64,000 nt of DNA, taken from contig VCJN01000308.1 of assembly GCA_006384855.1 (NCBI GenBank), positions 1 through 64,000 of the forward strand, read 5' to 3'. This stretch comes from Tetraselmis striata (taxonomy: Eukaryota > Chlorophyta > Chlorodendrophyceae > Chlorodendrales > Chlorodendraceae). A program made the translations under genes and the position numbers. Of the stretch, positions 43,101 through 54,366 are shown in pieces (the first letter of the stretch is position 1; the number at the start of each line of letters is the position of its first letter). Under the pieces are notes generated by a model. That model was not told where the DNA came from, made no database searches, and worked only from the letters and a program-made list of their open reading frames with translations.

Positions 43101-45915
43101 CATCTTGTTGTCGGTGGCCATGAAGCCGCTGGGGCCACAGCAGCAGGCCTATGCCGAAAAGTACAGAGGAAAGCAAGCAATGAGCTCATGCCCCGCCGGG
43201 CTGTTCTGCACAACTTGTGGGTGTGCAGAGGGGTGTCTAAACTGCGGGGGTGTCTAAACTGAGGCGCAAATACAGCACTTATTATAGTATAACATATTCC
43301 ACAATGTATAGTAAGACCAGCGCAGAGCTATACATTCATACACCGTTCCACAGAAAAATGACGCTGGCTGGTGTTCCAATTGAATATGCCAGTGGTATGA
43401 CTAGCTCACTGATAACCAATTGGCTCCAGTAAATTGCAGACCACATAGTATTGCCCATACTTGCCGAAATGGTCGAGATAGGGACTTATTCTTGTTCATT
43501 GTATCGCCATAAAAATGAAGACCCAAATAACATCATCAACAGCAACCGAAATGGGGGCCGACCCAGCTTGGTCAGGTGGACGGTGATGGATGCCCTGCGC
43601 AGGTCATACGCACCTCAGAGGGGGAAGGGGGCGCCCTTCCAAGCGGGAGGGGGGGGGGGGGGGGTCACGTACCGAAGGCGCCTTGTCGTCCGGGTAGTGC
43701 TCGCACGAGTCGTCAAAGGTGGCAGGTGCGCAGCACGAGCAGCAGCGGCAGGCAACGGCGGGCGCGGTGCAGCAGCAGAGGCAGTCAGGCGCGGCCTGCG
43801 CGCGGCGGCGCGAGTCAAACACGAGGAAGGCGACGAAGAAGGTGACCTGGAAGAGGTAGTCAAAAAGGATGCCGAAGGCGGCGTAGATGGAGAAGTTCCT
43901 GCGGGGCGGGGCGGCAGGGTAAAGGTCAGTTTGGGGACTGCGTGTGTAGAGATGGCAACTGAATGCTCATATCAATCCGCGATGTACCGGTTATGCCAGG
44001 CCGCACCTAAGAGCCGGGAGGGCGGTGAAGGAGCCGATGAAGAAGGCCAGGATGTCGGTTACGGAGGTCACGGTGACGGAGGAGCCCGAGACGGCGAGTG
44101 CGTGGGCGACGCGCTGCGGGATTGGAAGCGCCGGGGAAGCGTTGTCGTACGCGTTGACGATCACGAACATGTCGTCCACGCCGATGCCGAGCATAAGGAA
44201 GGGCAGCACGCTCATAAGGGGGCTGTAGAAGAGACCCAGCGCGGAGCAGATGCCGAAGCTGCAAACGATGGCCATGCCAATGGAGAGGATGCCACCGAGG
44301 CAGAGGAGGCCTCGGAAGCCGGAGCATCCCTCCGACCACCTGCTTAGGATTAGAATGGCGTAGATGATAATCGCAAAGATGGCGGCCTGCATCAGTGGCG
44401 AGGTTGTTTGTTAGGCCAAGAAGGCAGCGGCGATATCCATCAATGATATCCATCGGCAGCAAGACACACGATGCAAGGTACAATCCTATGATAGAGTGAA
44501 AGCATGCCCCGCATGCCGCCTTTCGCATGTGTGCGTGCGGTCTGGCGGAAGAGCTCACCATGAGGAGGGTGACGTCGCCGCTGATCTCAGCGCCGAACTC
44601 GTCCCCGAAGGAGCGCGTGGCGAAATAGTATATGCTGAACTGCGACGACGCGGCGGCCTCCGCCTCCATGGTATCCAGATACTCCCCCTCCCATGCTTGC
44701 CCCTGCACATCCAGTTGCGGAGAGGAGTGTGCAAGTGTCGGACGGTGGATGGTGGATTGGTGGGCGCCTAGCGAGGGGGTTCTTGCGCACCTTGAAATCG
44801 GCCAGGGTGTTGTCGTCCTGCAGCACGAGACGATTTTGCAGCACGAAGCCAAAGCTCAGCGCGCTGGCCCCCGTGATATTGCCGTCGAGGCTGTAAGTGA
44901 TGCCGCCCAGCAGCTGCGTGATCTCAAACCCGCCGCTGACATCGCAGGTGCCCTCCGCGGCGTCGGCCTCCTCGCGCACGGTCGGGAGCTGGTTGAGGTG
45001 GTCCAGGATGGCCTCGCGGGTCGCCCACGCCGCGGAGTTGTAGCCAAACAGCGAGAGCACGTTCCACTGCGTGCACTCCTGTCCGCGCTTGATGCAGTAG
45101 TTGTCCCAGGTGACACGCTGCGCAGCGTTCTCGGGGTCCTCCGCCTCCACGGCGACCACCTTGGTGTGTAGGGCGAGCGCGGCGTCGAAGGCCGCGGGCT
45201 GCAGCACGTCGCCGCCGGCCGACAGGCTCACCAGAAAGGTGGAAATGCGCGCGTTATTCCCGTAGTACTGCTCGACATACTCCTTGTGCTCTTGCGCAAC
45301 GGTGCCCGACGGCACCCACAGCTTTTCGCCACGGTTCTCTGTCTGGAACTCCAGCATGCCCTGTCGTGGCAGCAAGAGGTTGGCGCGCGGGGGGAGAAGC
45401 GTATTATGGGCAAGACGGCGCAAGGTTCCGTGAATGGAGTGAGACAGCGAGCCGTCGTCGACCCACTGCGAGAGGACTAACATGGCTGTTTCATGCCGCC
45501 AAAGGCAGGGATATCAATGGGAAGGCTTGCAAGTCGGGGGTGGTTGGGGCGAATTGGAGTCGGAGAGCATTGCCCTCGTCGCCAAACAGGAAGAGGATTT
45601 CGTGCGTCCGCTTCGATGAACCTGGAAGGGGGGAGGGCGTACCGCGCCGCACAGCAACGTGACCAAGACGCAGGTCAGAATGACAGCCCAAGGGCGGCGG
45701 GCCACCAGGCTCCCAAGGTTGTAGAACAGCTGGTGCACGCTGTGGCTGACGACGCCTCCGCAGCGGCCGATGAGGCCGGACGGCTTGGCCCCCCCAACGG
45801 TACCGCCGGCGGCCGGATTGTGGCCGAAGGCGCCGATGCGGCTGCTCTGCTCCGAGCCCGGCACCGACGCCGGCTTCTCCATATCCATGGGAGCCACCGC
45901 GTTAGTGATACCCAT
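40102..45915 (-). CDS. Patched-like protein with sterol-sensing domain (RND superfamily)
   Basis: This is a polytopic membrane protein of the Patched/NPC1/Dispatched group, likely moving or sensing sterols or lipids. Minus-strand exons are 45915-45643, 45360-44791, 44702-44559, 44386-44007, 43898-43673, 43148-42984, 42257-41973, 41686-41564, 41094-40671 and 40340-40102, about 942 aa. TM1 (AVILTCVLVTLL) precedes EFQTENRGEKLWVP, the typical start of the first extracellular loop. Exon 4 holds a sterol-sensing block with LGIGVDDMFVI, and exon 9 has the second-half counterpart ISLGLSVDYSVHI. About 12 TM segments are recognisable. A Cys-rich loop (CLCCC ... CRCCSCC) follows TM6. Between 41973 and 41686 the family usually has a Trp/Phe-rich segment. 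One short exon may be missing there or exon 8 may start earlier. The substrate is unknown. Confidence 0.88.
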
Positions 45916-45919
45916 GGTG

Positions 45920-46930
45920 GAAAGTGTCTCTTATCCGCGTTGCTTTGCCCGAGGGATAGCGGCAGCTGATCGGCTGTCCCAGAGCGCTTCCCTGTGTCGG
46001 GACGGCGCGCGCGGAGGCGTAAGAACTACGATTAATTATTACAGCAGGAGCGTCAGGCATGCGGCCGTACAACAGCCCTCGTCCCAGCTCAAGAAGCGCA
46101 CGACGTCGGGCGCCGAAAGAGACGGGCGGCCGGCGTCACCTATCAAATGATCTCCAACCTCTAGCTTTCAGCTTTCACCGCAGGAGGTAGGTGGAGAAGA
46201 AACGGGTCGTCGGACGGTGGAGGGGCAGGCGGGTGGGGGTCGGAGTGTGGCGCCTGTGCAATTTGCGCGTGAGCCCGACGTCCCCCCGCCCGCCACTGAT
46301 GAAGCATGGAACGCCCCACGCCACGCCACGGCGGCGGAAAAATCACCGAATCCTACGGCAATTGGGGTCTGGCGCAGAACGCATGTACCTGTACGGCGAG
46401 ATACGACGTTACGACAGCAGTAGGGTCAGAGGTGCCAACCCGGGCCGGTACCGCAGCGACTACAGGGTAGCGATGTCCGGTCACATATGCTCGTGATGAT
46501 GTACTGAATATACATCTGTATTACGCCAGTACGCGATTAGCCTAGTAGTTAAGTGGAGGGTTACACTCGCAAACTACACGCGCGCCTGTAACACCCCGCA
46601 TGCCGGTACGCCAGCAGTAAGGATGGTCGTAAGGATTCACTGCTCGTCGCACGCATGCTGGGAAAAAAATGCGCGCGCACGTGCCAGCCAGCCTGCCCGT
46701 CTGGGCGGGGCGCGGGCCCGGTGACATAGAACACAAATTAGCGACTATGCACGCGCGTGGTGACAAATAAGATGGGTGCAGGCGGTCGGCCCAGGTCACT
46801 CCGATGTCTAGCACGGCAGCCCCCCTTTGCCTTGCAACTACCCGTACTCATCCCACCGGAAGCACTCGTGGTCGGAGTCAATCCAGCAATAAGTCGACAT
46901 CAAGCGATAGGTACGCTGGTTCAGAATTGA
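45920..46930. other. Intergenic upstream of the Patched-like gene
   Basis: The first 100-200 bases should hold its promoter. The rest has no exon-like frame. GTACCTGTACGGCGAGATAC-type words at 46380-46410 resemble the GTAC-rich repeats elsewhere. Confidence 0.4.
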
Positions 46931-46938
46931 GTGTATGA

Positions 46939-47191
46939 GGTGTAAGGATATGTACCACACAAATCCCCATGTGGGTAACTACCCAGTGCCTGGTGCGTTT
47001 TGCGCGGTATCCTTACATATGGTGCTTCTATACATGCATTAGGTCCGGGCTCGATCCCGCGGAGAAATATGATATAATATGATATGATGTGATATATGAT
47101 ATGATATGATATCCCGCTCGTTGGACGACCCGGCCAATGCAGATCGCCACCGGATCCAAGCCGAAACGTTGCTGGAGGAGGTCCTCCATTC

Positions 47192-47223
<32 letters not shown>

Positions 47224-47301
47224 AGTGTAAGGATATGTACCACACAAATCCCCATGTGGGCACCCACTGCCTGGTGCGTTTTGCGCGGTATTCTTACATG
47301 A
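46939..47301. repeat. Two copies of a ~78 bp hairpin-ended unit
   Basis: GTGTAAGGATATGTACCACA ... GCGGTATCCTTACAT occurs at 46939-47018 and 47224-47301. Each copy begins GTAAGGATA and ends TATCCTTAC (TATTCTTAC in the second), so the ends are short inverted repeats. The copies are otherwise nearly identical. A TATGA-rich patch (47066-47112) and a G-run (47197-47223) lie between them. Confidence 0.8.
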
Positions 47302-47319
47302 GGTGTGTGATGTGCCCGT

Positions 47320-48940
47320 ACTAGTACGAGACGAGCAAGCCAAACGTGTGGTAAATCCTTGACAGACCACCACTTTGTGCCAGCATATATGTCCTTACGC
47401 ATCACGGCATGGCATTGCCACTACACCAGATGAGGCACAATATGTATGGCACACACTGCTCGTCGAAACCATAATGCAACGCATGGCGGAGTTAAGCTGT
47501 GATATTTAGGGCCTGGGCTGTCGCGCAGCATGAAGAGGCATTGTTTCTGCTCAGAGTGAGCACGGGCGCAAGGAAACGCGAGTATGCACTTTAGGCATGA
47601 GCCTGTTGCCGAGGTGGGCGTGCAGACCCTGGGCATGGAGCAGTGCTGTGCGTGTGGCTTGTTGGCTCTGAGTTGCTGTTCCATTCATCTACGGGTTTCG
47701 GCGGACCTATACACACCCTTGATAAATTGGGCTTGCATGCAACCAAGCAGAACATTCGCTATATGGGTGGCGACGCGGTACTGAGCACACTGCGAACTCG
47801 AACCTGCCCTGCCTTGCCGAAGGGCCGAATCCGCACGGAACGATAGCTGACGTATATACGGAATGATGTTGCATGCAAGCCCAACTCGAGGCTTGTCACA
47901 GGTATTCTTATTGCCGCGCCGGCACACGTAGGTGAAACAGTACTGATGCCGTCTACCGACATCAGCGGTGTCGATGAGTAAGGATACCCTCACAGCCTGG
48001 TAACGACCATCCGTCAACGTGACGCCCCATTGTGGCCTTGCGTGTGCTTATTTGCATGCGAGGCGTCGATCATGAGCTGGATTCCATGCGTGATGGCAGG
48101 GGCTGCCGGTGATGAAAGTGAACATATGACTGCGGTGCATCGAAGCCAATCCGCTATGGCTTATACCAAGCACCGGCACAAGAGTCAGAAAGACAATGCT
48201 GCCCCCCCCCCCCCCCCCCCCCATGCGCGCATTGAGTTCCAGTTGCATGTTGCTCTGCCGTCAACGTAACGGCAACCAACTCAGCCAGCCGCTGCCGCTA
48301 GCCGCGACACAGCCACAACGTCCTCGCCGATGTGAGACTGGCACCAACAGCGCTGGCAGAGCATTCCCAATCGCAGTCAGAGATAGCAGGCCCTTAGAAC
48401 AACTGAGTCTGAGCGGAGGAGAGCAGCAGGCGAGCACGTTGACATCAATTTCAGTTTCCATACGCAGAGCTATACCATCACCGTCACCAAGGAGGGGCGA
48501 GTCGGCCTGCACAGACCAGTGGGGCTGGGGCTGTGAACGCAGTCTCATCCATCTGACTTGATCCGCGGGGATGAGAGTAGGGGGATCCTGCCTGACTGAG
48601 GCTGTGGAGTACCAGCAGGTGCACGCAATTGCCAGCCTTGTCTGCAACGCAGTCATATTATGATGCGCTGCCTGGGCGTCATGCAAATATGTGGCGCTCA
48701 GTGTTTCGATGGTCTCAACGCGCCCGTCGATCGCTCATTGCATGCAACCCTCAGCGTCCTATGTTCTCAGGCCCAGCTGCAATACATCCCACGTGCATCA
48801 GAAGTAAAGGGGGGGGGGGGGGGGGGCAATGGTGTGTGTGGATCTGACGGGGGAAATGGTTGCTCTGGGCTGGGCGCATCTGGGGCAAGGGGGGGGGGGG
48901 GGGGGGGGGGGGGGAACTTTGCTGCAATGGAAGCGAGCCG
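47320..48940. other. Intergenic; no gene recognised
   Basis: Short frames only. Homopolymer runs lie at 48200-48222 (C), 48809-48826 (G) and 48889-48914 (G). Part of this is the 3' flank of the PSB33-like gene. A further C-terminal exon of that gene could lie here, since its last exon ends at a GTAAAC word followed by a sense C-run, but I found no convincing one. Confidence 0.4.
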
Positions 48941-48947
48941 GCGATGT

Positions 48948-49980
48948 TTACAGGTAGCACAGCACCGTGTCGCCCTTCACCTTGGCGGGGTACACCTTGA
49001 GCGGCACCGGCGCGGACTTGTCCTTCAGCGAGCCGACCACTTTCCGGAAGAAGGTGTTCTTGGGGCACCAGGTGATGACGTCGCCCGTGTTAAGATCTGC
49101 ACGATAGAGGGGGAGGGGCGTAAGTCAGGCAGGGAGCAAGCATTGGTACTAGCAGCAGCATTGATGTACACCTCAATTTTGGTATCCCCCCTCTTCCTAT
49201 TCTTCTCCCCCTCCCCTGATGCATAGCACCTACACACAGATGTCCACTGGGATCCCATCAAAGCGGGGAGGGGCTCACTGTAGACGGTCCCATCGAAGGG
49301 CACCTCCGCCACGGGCTCCCCGTCCTTGTCTATCACCACCTTGGCGTCCACCATCGGGTACTTGTACGCCGTGCTGTTGGCGTCGCTACAGTAGTAGCTA
49401 TCGCCCACCTGCGTACCCAGAAAGCAGACAGCCAGCACTCGTCAGCCGGTGCGTATTGAAGCCCAGAGCATATCTGCGAGTACCGAATGGGCTTTGGGAT
49501 GGATGTGGATGTGCGCGGTGTGATTAAGAAGCGGTAGGAGGCGCGTGCCTTGTATACAACGATCGCGTCGCCGTTGGCCAGCACCACGGGCTTCGTGGCC
49601 TTGCTGGCAAAGTCTGCAGTCTTCACCCCCACGTCCAGCCACCCGGCGAAGTCGTCCCCCTTGTCGGCGGCAGGCTTGACGTCGTCGGAGCCGTAGCGCT
49701 CTACCCTGCGACCAGCGCACGCCAGATATACGCGGAGGTCAAGCAATGCGCGCAGGCAGCGCGACGACCCGAGTTATTCCCGGAAGCGAGGCGCGTACAT
49801 TGAGGGCTTGTTCCTCTTCTTGGCCGCCACGAGCACGCAGGGCCGGCTGGCTCGGCGAGCTTCCGGCGCTGCGCGCCCCAGCCCCGTCGCTGCTGGCAGC
49901 CGCATCGCCGCCGCGGCGGGACGAGCCGGCGAGCGGGCACAGACTAACGCCGCCGTCACCGAGCTGCTGCAGGTCGCCAT
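48948..49980 (-). CDS. PSB33: PSB33/TEF5-like plastid Rieske-fold protein
   Basis: PSB33 (TEF5 in Chlamydomonas) is a green-lineage thylakoid protein supporting photosystem II. Exons 49980-49799, 49705-49549, 49408-49279 and 49096-48948 give 205 aa. The first 55 residues (MATCSSSVTAALVCARSPAR ...) look like a chloroplast transit peptide. The mature part has the Rieske-like strands AIVVYKVGDSYYCSD, then ANSTAYKYPMVDAKV, EVPFDGTVYN and TGDVITWCPKN, ending PLKVYPAKVKGD. The Cys-x-His and Cys-x2-His cluster ligands of true Rieske proteins are absent, so no 2Fe-2S cluster is expected. Joining exons 2 and 3 needs a GC donor (AAG then GCACGC), which restores the expected VYKVGDSYYC strand. Plant PSB33 is longer, so a C-terminal membrane exon may be missing. 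Confidence 0.86.
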
Positions 49981-49984
49981 CGCT

Positions 49985-51950
49985 GTCGCGTTCGGACTAC
50001 CGACTGGAGCCGACTGTGTGAAGTGCGTGTAGACGTAGTACGGAGACCTGCGCTCCTTAGGTGGGACCGAGGTTCCGGAGAGAGCGCCAATGGGATGCAA
50101 GTTCTGACCAACAGGTCGTTTGTCGGCACCTGCTGAAATAACGACTGGCGAAATACTATCATAGTCCCTACATAGAGCGCCCACACGGTTCCTCTATGTT
50201 TTCTACTTTACATGTCCTAATCCTTACACGGTAGCGGTATGTTATTCGTCAGCGGGCAAACGGGACGGGCTTCCATCATCCGCCGTGCCGTCCTGCTGCG
50301 TGATCGTTGGCGGCACTGCTGTCGCCGGTTTGGCGCGCGCGAACTCGACGACGACGCGCAGTGGATAATGCCTAGCTGGCCATCCGGCGACCAGCTGGGA
50401 ACCGCAGGGTGGGATTTGTCCGTATTTTCACGGGACCCTTTAAATATCGGTATCTTTTAGACACGTGGCATCTTTCAACTAGTAACTAGAGGCCGAGCAA
50501 CGGCCACGTCGTCGACAACATCCGAACTTACTGGGAGAGCATATACTGTATAAGAGTACGACATAGTCCTTACTGTAGTACGTATCAGTCCAGGTGAATG
50601 ATCAGAAATCCTTCGTCTCTATATGTGAGTAATTGTAGTCAACATGAGTCGTCTGTGCGCACTCTGCGCAGAAGGGTGGTTATTGGCGCGACTGATGATA
50701 ATCCCTATTGGGTGGCGGGTTGCACACTCAGGGACGTCACACATATAGTCGACGCGGCCATGGCCACCGGAACCTGACGTCTTTCGACCGTTGCCGCCCG
50801 CATCCGACTCCTAAAATTAATTCAACAGTCCTCTATCGAACGCTGTTACATTTACTACGCGCTCGTTCCATTGTGAATGTCAGGCAACGACGCCACCCCC
50901 ACCGCCGCGCCCGCCAACAAATGATGCATGCCCCTCTCCAAGCCCCGCCAGATAGCCACCATCCTCTACATGACGCCAACCAACTGACACAACGCCCTCC
51001 ATACGTTCGACACTAGATAGGGGAGCAAAAAGAAAGAGAGTCGCCTTACAAAGAGTTGAGAGCACTTCACCCAATAATGGCGCTAGAGACGCTATCCGCC
51101 GAATGTCAGAGGCTCAAAGCTGCCATGGGACCCCGGCCCCACATAGCGGACTCGTGATAGGTACAGGCGCCGAGTGACATGTCGTCGCTTACCCGGGGGA
51201 CACACCCTTTCATATAAATAGCTCAATTTCATCTTCTCAAGTTAATAGTTACAAGTCGGGTACCGTGACGCCCACAATCACAGCTCCATGTAAGGTATCT
51301 CCCTTTCTCCCTCTCTATAGTCAACATGAGTCTCATTTTCCGCCTCAGCGGCACAAGACCGGCGACAACACCCAAATCTACCCCGTGTAACCAAACCCAT
51401 CACTGGCAAGAACAATGAAATTCTTGCAGCGCAGGCTTTGCAGCGCGGCATGTAGTAGTATATGGGTACTACCCGTTGTACCGTTTACCACTAGCACCCC
51501 TATTAATAGCAATGCCACCTGCATAGCGACTACCAACCATACATATAATCAACAATGACAATGTAGACCCGCAGCGACAAGATTATTTAGGAAGAGCACA
51601 AGGCATGAGCTCCTACTATGGCTATACGAATCAACAATCAACAACATATATGATGGAACGAGCGCGTGTTAGCGAGGACCATTCCAGTTTTGAAGCGGCC
51701 GTGAGCCCCCAAGCGAAGAGTAGCACCAGCCAATCAGCGTGTAACCACTACTATTCCTTAATAATCCTTATACACCATCAGCATATAAATGAGTCATATT
51801 TTTCTTGTTTCATGCATGTTGCTTGTAGGGCTCCGCATCGGCTGTGAGGACTTATCAAAAATATCAAAAATTCTATTCGGAAACCAATAAAGATTAAGAA
51901 TTGATTCTTGATCCGGTGGATCCGATCTTTTATTTTATTTTGTTGAGTTC
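49985..51950. other. Gene-poor region upstream of PSB33
   Basis: The first ~150 bases probably hold the PSB33 promoter. Beyond that the stretch is mixed AT/GC with no exon chain. A word TAGTCAACATGAGTC recurs at 50636 and 51320. No repeat structure of length is obvious. Confidence 0.4.
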
Positions 51951-51954
51951 GTAA

Positions 51955-52245
51955 ATATTGGTGCACTTGAAGACCCCCCCCCCCCCCCCCCCCCTTAATA
52001 TTGGTGCACCTGTAAATTCCGGCACCTAAATATCGGTGCACCAGTAAATCCCACCACATAAATTCCAATGCACCGGTAAATTCCGGCACCTACATATCTG
52101 TGCACCGGTACATTCCGCGATTAAATACCGTTGCACCATAAACTTATGTCCGAACCATTGGTGCACCACAGCTGATTACGGCAATAATACTAAAATCCGC
52201 GCCTAGATATTGATTCGCGGTGAGATTTATGATATGTCTGGTGCA
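51955..52245. repeat. Degenerate ~30 bp repeats with palindromic GGTGCACC core
   Basis: GGTGCACC or a one-base variant occurs about eight times (for example 51960, 52001, 52034, 52077, 52098), usually spaced about 20-40 bases with AAATTCCGGCACCTA-type linkers. A C-run (51975-51994) splits the first copy from the rest. The core is a perfect palindrome. Confidence 0.8.
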
Positions 52246-52459
52246 CCAAATTTTGATCTTTTATCAACACTTGACGCCGAGTCTTAGTTCCTTGGGGGCT
52301 CGCGGTCATTTGCGCTGAAAATCGGACTACGGATTACTCATTCGCATTTTAGGCGTGTCTCCATAATTTTCTTATCCGCGGCGAAAGCTGTAGGTGAGGC
52401 GGTCGTATCACCACTCGCGTCCTTTTTCCCCCGCCCCGGGACAGGACTGGCACCAGTGC

Positions 52460-52700
52460 AACCCTTGGAGCGTCTCTACGACGGCTGTTTAGGCAACGAT
52501 CCAGTTGCGGGAAGCCCTAGGTAGGCGACGCTCCGTTATAGTCAACAAGCAAATTGCCGAAGCATTCTGCAAGACCTATTGAATGCCACTGACGGAATTT
52601 CCAACATTGTTTGGATCACTGTCAAAAAAACCGCGATCAAAATACCCAGCACTAACCATGTCGAAAGGTCCGCCCTACCCGTTTGGGCGTCGGCATATTC
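52460..52700 (-). repeat. Dispersed repeat, copy 2 (inverse of ~34.0 kb)
   Basis: On the minus strand this reads GGGTATTTTGAT ... TTGCTTGTTGACTATAACGG plus AGCGTCGCCTACC, matching 33890-34098. A short frame with a hydrophobic stretch (LVLGILIAVFLTVIQ) is partly preserved in both copies. It is probably a retroelement-derived fragment. Confidence 0.7.
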
Positions 52701-52759
52701 GAGTAATGCGAGTTGTGGCAAGAAATAGAGGCATGGGCGACGGGTCATGCATTTAACAC

Positions 52760-53300
52760 GGATTCTCGGGGATGGAATTGAATAGAATATCGGTGATATT
52801 TACTTTCATCGGCTTTCGTTTGAAGCCGTCAATCCCCCTCGGCGTTTTGTGCCATGCTATGCGGCCGGGCACTACTACTGTCTGCCATATTCACAGTCGA
52901 TGCCGAGGACCTTCGGCATCGTGCCATAGTATACCATATGTTGGGGCTGCCCCCAGTAAGGCCATTTGTACTGCAGCTGCGCCCATGCAGGATGACGACA
53001 TGCGTCGGCGGGGTGCGTATTGCGTACTAGACGCTCAGAGCCCATCATATGTTCACATGTCGTTTGACTTTGTGGTAGTCAATGGAGTAGAATCCCAGCT
53101 TCTTGCATAACTTCATGGTGGAGATGAGGCATTTGCTACGATTTAGTCTACATTTGGCTAACTAAGGCTTGTGGTGGTGAGGCGGTTCTTCCTCTAGAAG
53201 TTCTGATCGTCCCTAGTCATAATAGCCAATAGCAACATGTTGCAACTCCAATGTGCATGATGTTGGTGGCAACGTCGCCATTTTTACCCTTAACAATGAA
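52760..53300. other. No gene recognised
   Basis: One frame of 112 codons (52772-53110) has no domain features and atypical composition for the host genes here, so I do not call it. No repeats of note. Confidence 0.4.
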
Positions 53301-53309
53301 CAGCTGAAC

Positions 53310-53560
53310 TCGTACCGATACTAGGTTGCCCGTGATCGACACCTGTACAGGGCGCGATATACCGGTATATCCTCGAACGATGCCGCCCGTAGTGATCGAT
53401 ACTCACGTACACAGCGCGCGCGCTATGTATGCGGATGTACCGGAACTCGGCTGCCCGTGATCGATGCCCGTACTGCGCGATGTACCGGTCATCGGGTGCC
53501 CGCCGTCATACAATGATTTATGTAGCGACCAATGTGTGCGGCTGCCCGCTAATATTAAGG
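53310..53560. repeat. Array of TGCCCGTGATCGA / GTACCGG motifs
   Basis: TTGCCCGTGATCGACACC, GCCGCCCGTAGTGATCGATACTC, CTGCCCGTGATCGATGCCCGTAC, GGTGCCCGCCG and GGCTGCCCGCTAA follow one another at roughly 40-75 base spacing, interleaved with GCGATATACCGG words. Related words flank the MITE-like element at 10.1-10.4 kb. Confidence 0.65.
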
Positions 53561-53614
53561 ATCATATGATTATATGGATTAGAAGGATTTATATATTATG
53601 CGGCAGATTTTTCC

Positions 53615-53870
53615 TTTTATAAACAAAGAAAGTTCGCCCCGGGACATCGGCCAAAGCCGCCTCAGCACTTGACCTCTTGCGCCAACTGCAGTCGTAGGTC
53701 TGGCATAGCCCATAGACCATTGCCTCATTCGAACCCGGAAGGGCTAATGTTTCAAGCGGGTAAACCCGTAACACGCCGGGACGATATTGCCACAATACAT
53801 CGACCATGAATCGATCTCGGGACCTCTCGCATATACGAGACAACCGCTCAACCGAGCGGATACGGGATGT
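53615..53870 (-). repeat. SINE-like repeat with tRNA-like block
   Basis: The minus strand from about 53865 reads GCTCGGTTGAGCGGTTGTCT, then CGTATATGCGAGAGGTCCCG and AGATCGATTC. It resembles a tRNA D-arm, anticodon arm and T-arm B-box, but with a short loop and a poor T-arm, so it is a tRNA-derived relic and not a tRNA gene. It continues to the shared tail CCCGGGGCGAACTTTCTTT at about 53620. That tail recurs at 21.6 and 27.0 kb. Confidence 0.45.
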
Positions 53871-54205
53871 ACCTTGTATTTTTCCTTTTTATTGCTCTCA
53901 GCCACCCATATACTGTGACGGCGGACAGCCCAACTGTGAGGATATCCTACCGCCATGCATTGTAATCTATCGGCATGAATAGGTCCACACCGGCAAACAG
54001 TAGAGGCCACGTTTCTATTCGAGTACCGCGTATCATTAAGTACATGTCCCTGTGGCGTACCACGTGAATGCCTGTCCTCACATCGTGGCATCGCAGGGCT
54101 CCGGCGTTTTTACATTGGCGACTCAGTTTCTCCGGTGTCTATCGCCTCACACGCGCATGCTGCTTGGTCGGCGCGTGCTGGCCGTGGCAAGCGGAAGGGG
54201 AGGGC

Positions 54206-54320
54206 AAACGCAGGCGCGCGGCGCGCGATCGCCGCCCGGCACAGAAGCTCGTCAGAAAGGGTCGTGTTGGGTGCAGCTTGCAGCGGCTCGCAAGCACATC
54301 CCAGAGGGCGGTGCATGCCC

Positions 54321-54366
<46 letters not shown>

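Noticed and set aside
43451-44347. Plus-strand open frame of 298 codons
   Set aside because: Antisense to two membrane-spanning exons of the Patched-like gene. Composition is that of a reverse-strand shadow.
48261-48686. Minus-strand frame of 141 codons as a downstream exon of PSB33
   Set aside because: No membrane segment or family motif, and no in-phase acceptor joined to the last recognised exon.
53785-53870. Functional tRNA gene
   Set aside because: The anticodon loop is one base short and the T-arm pairs poorly. A tRNA-derived relic fits better.
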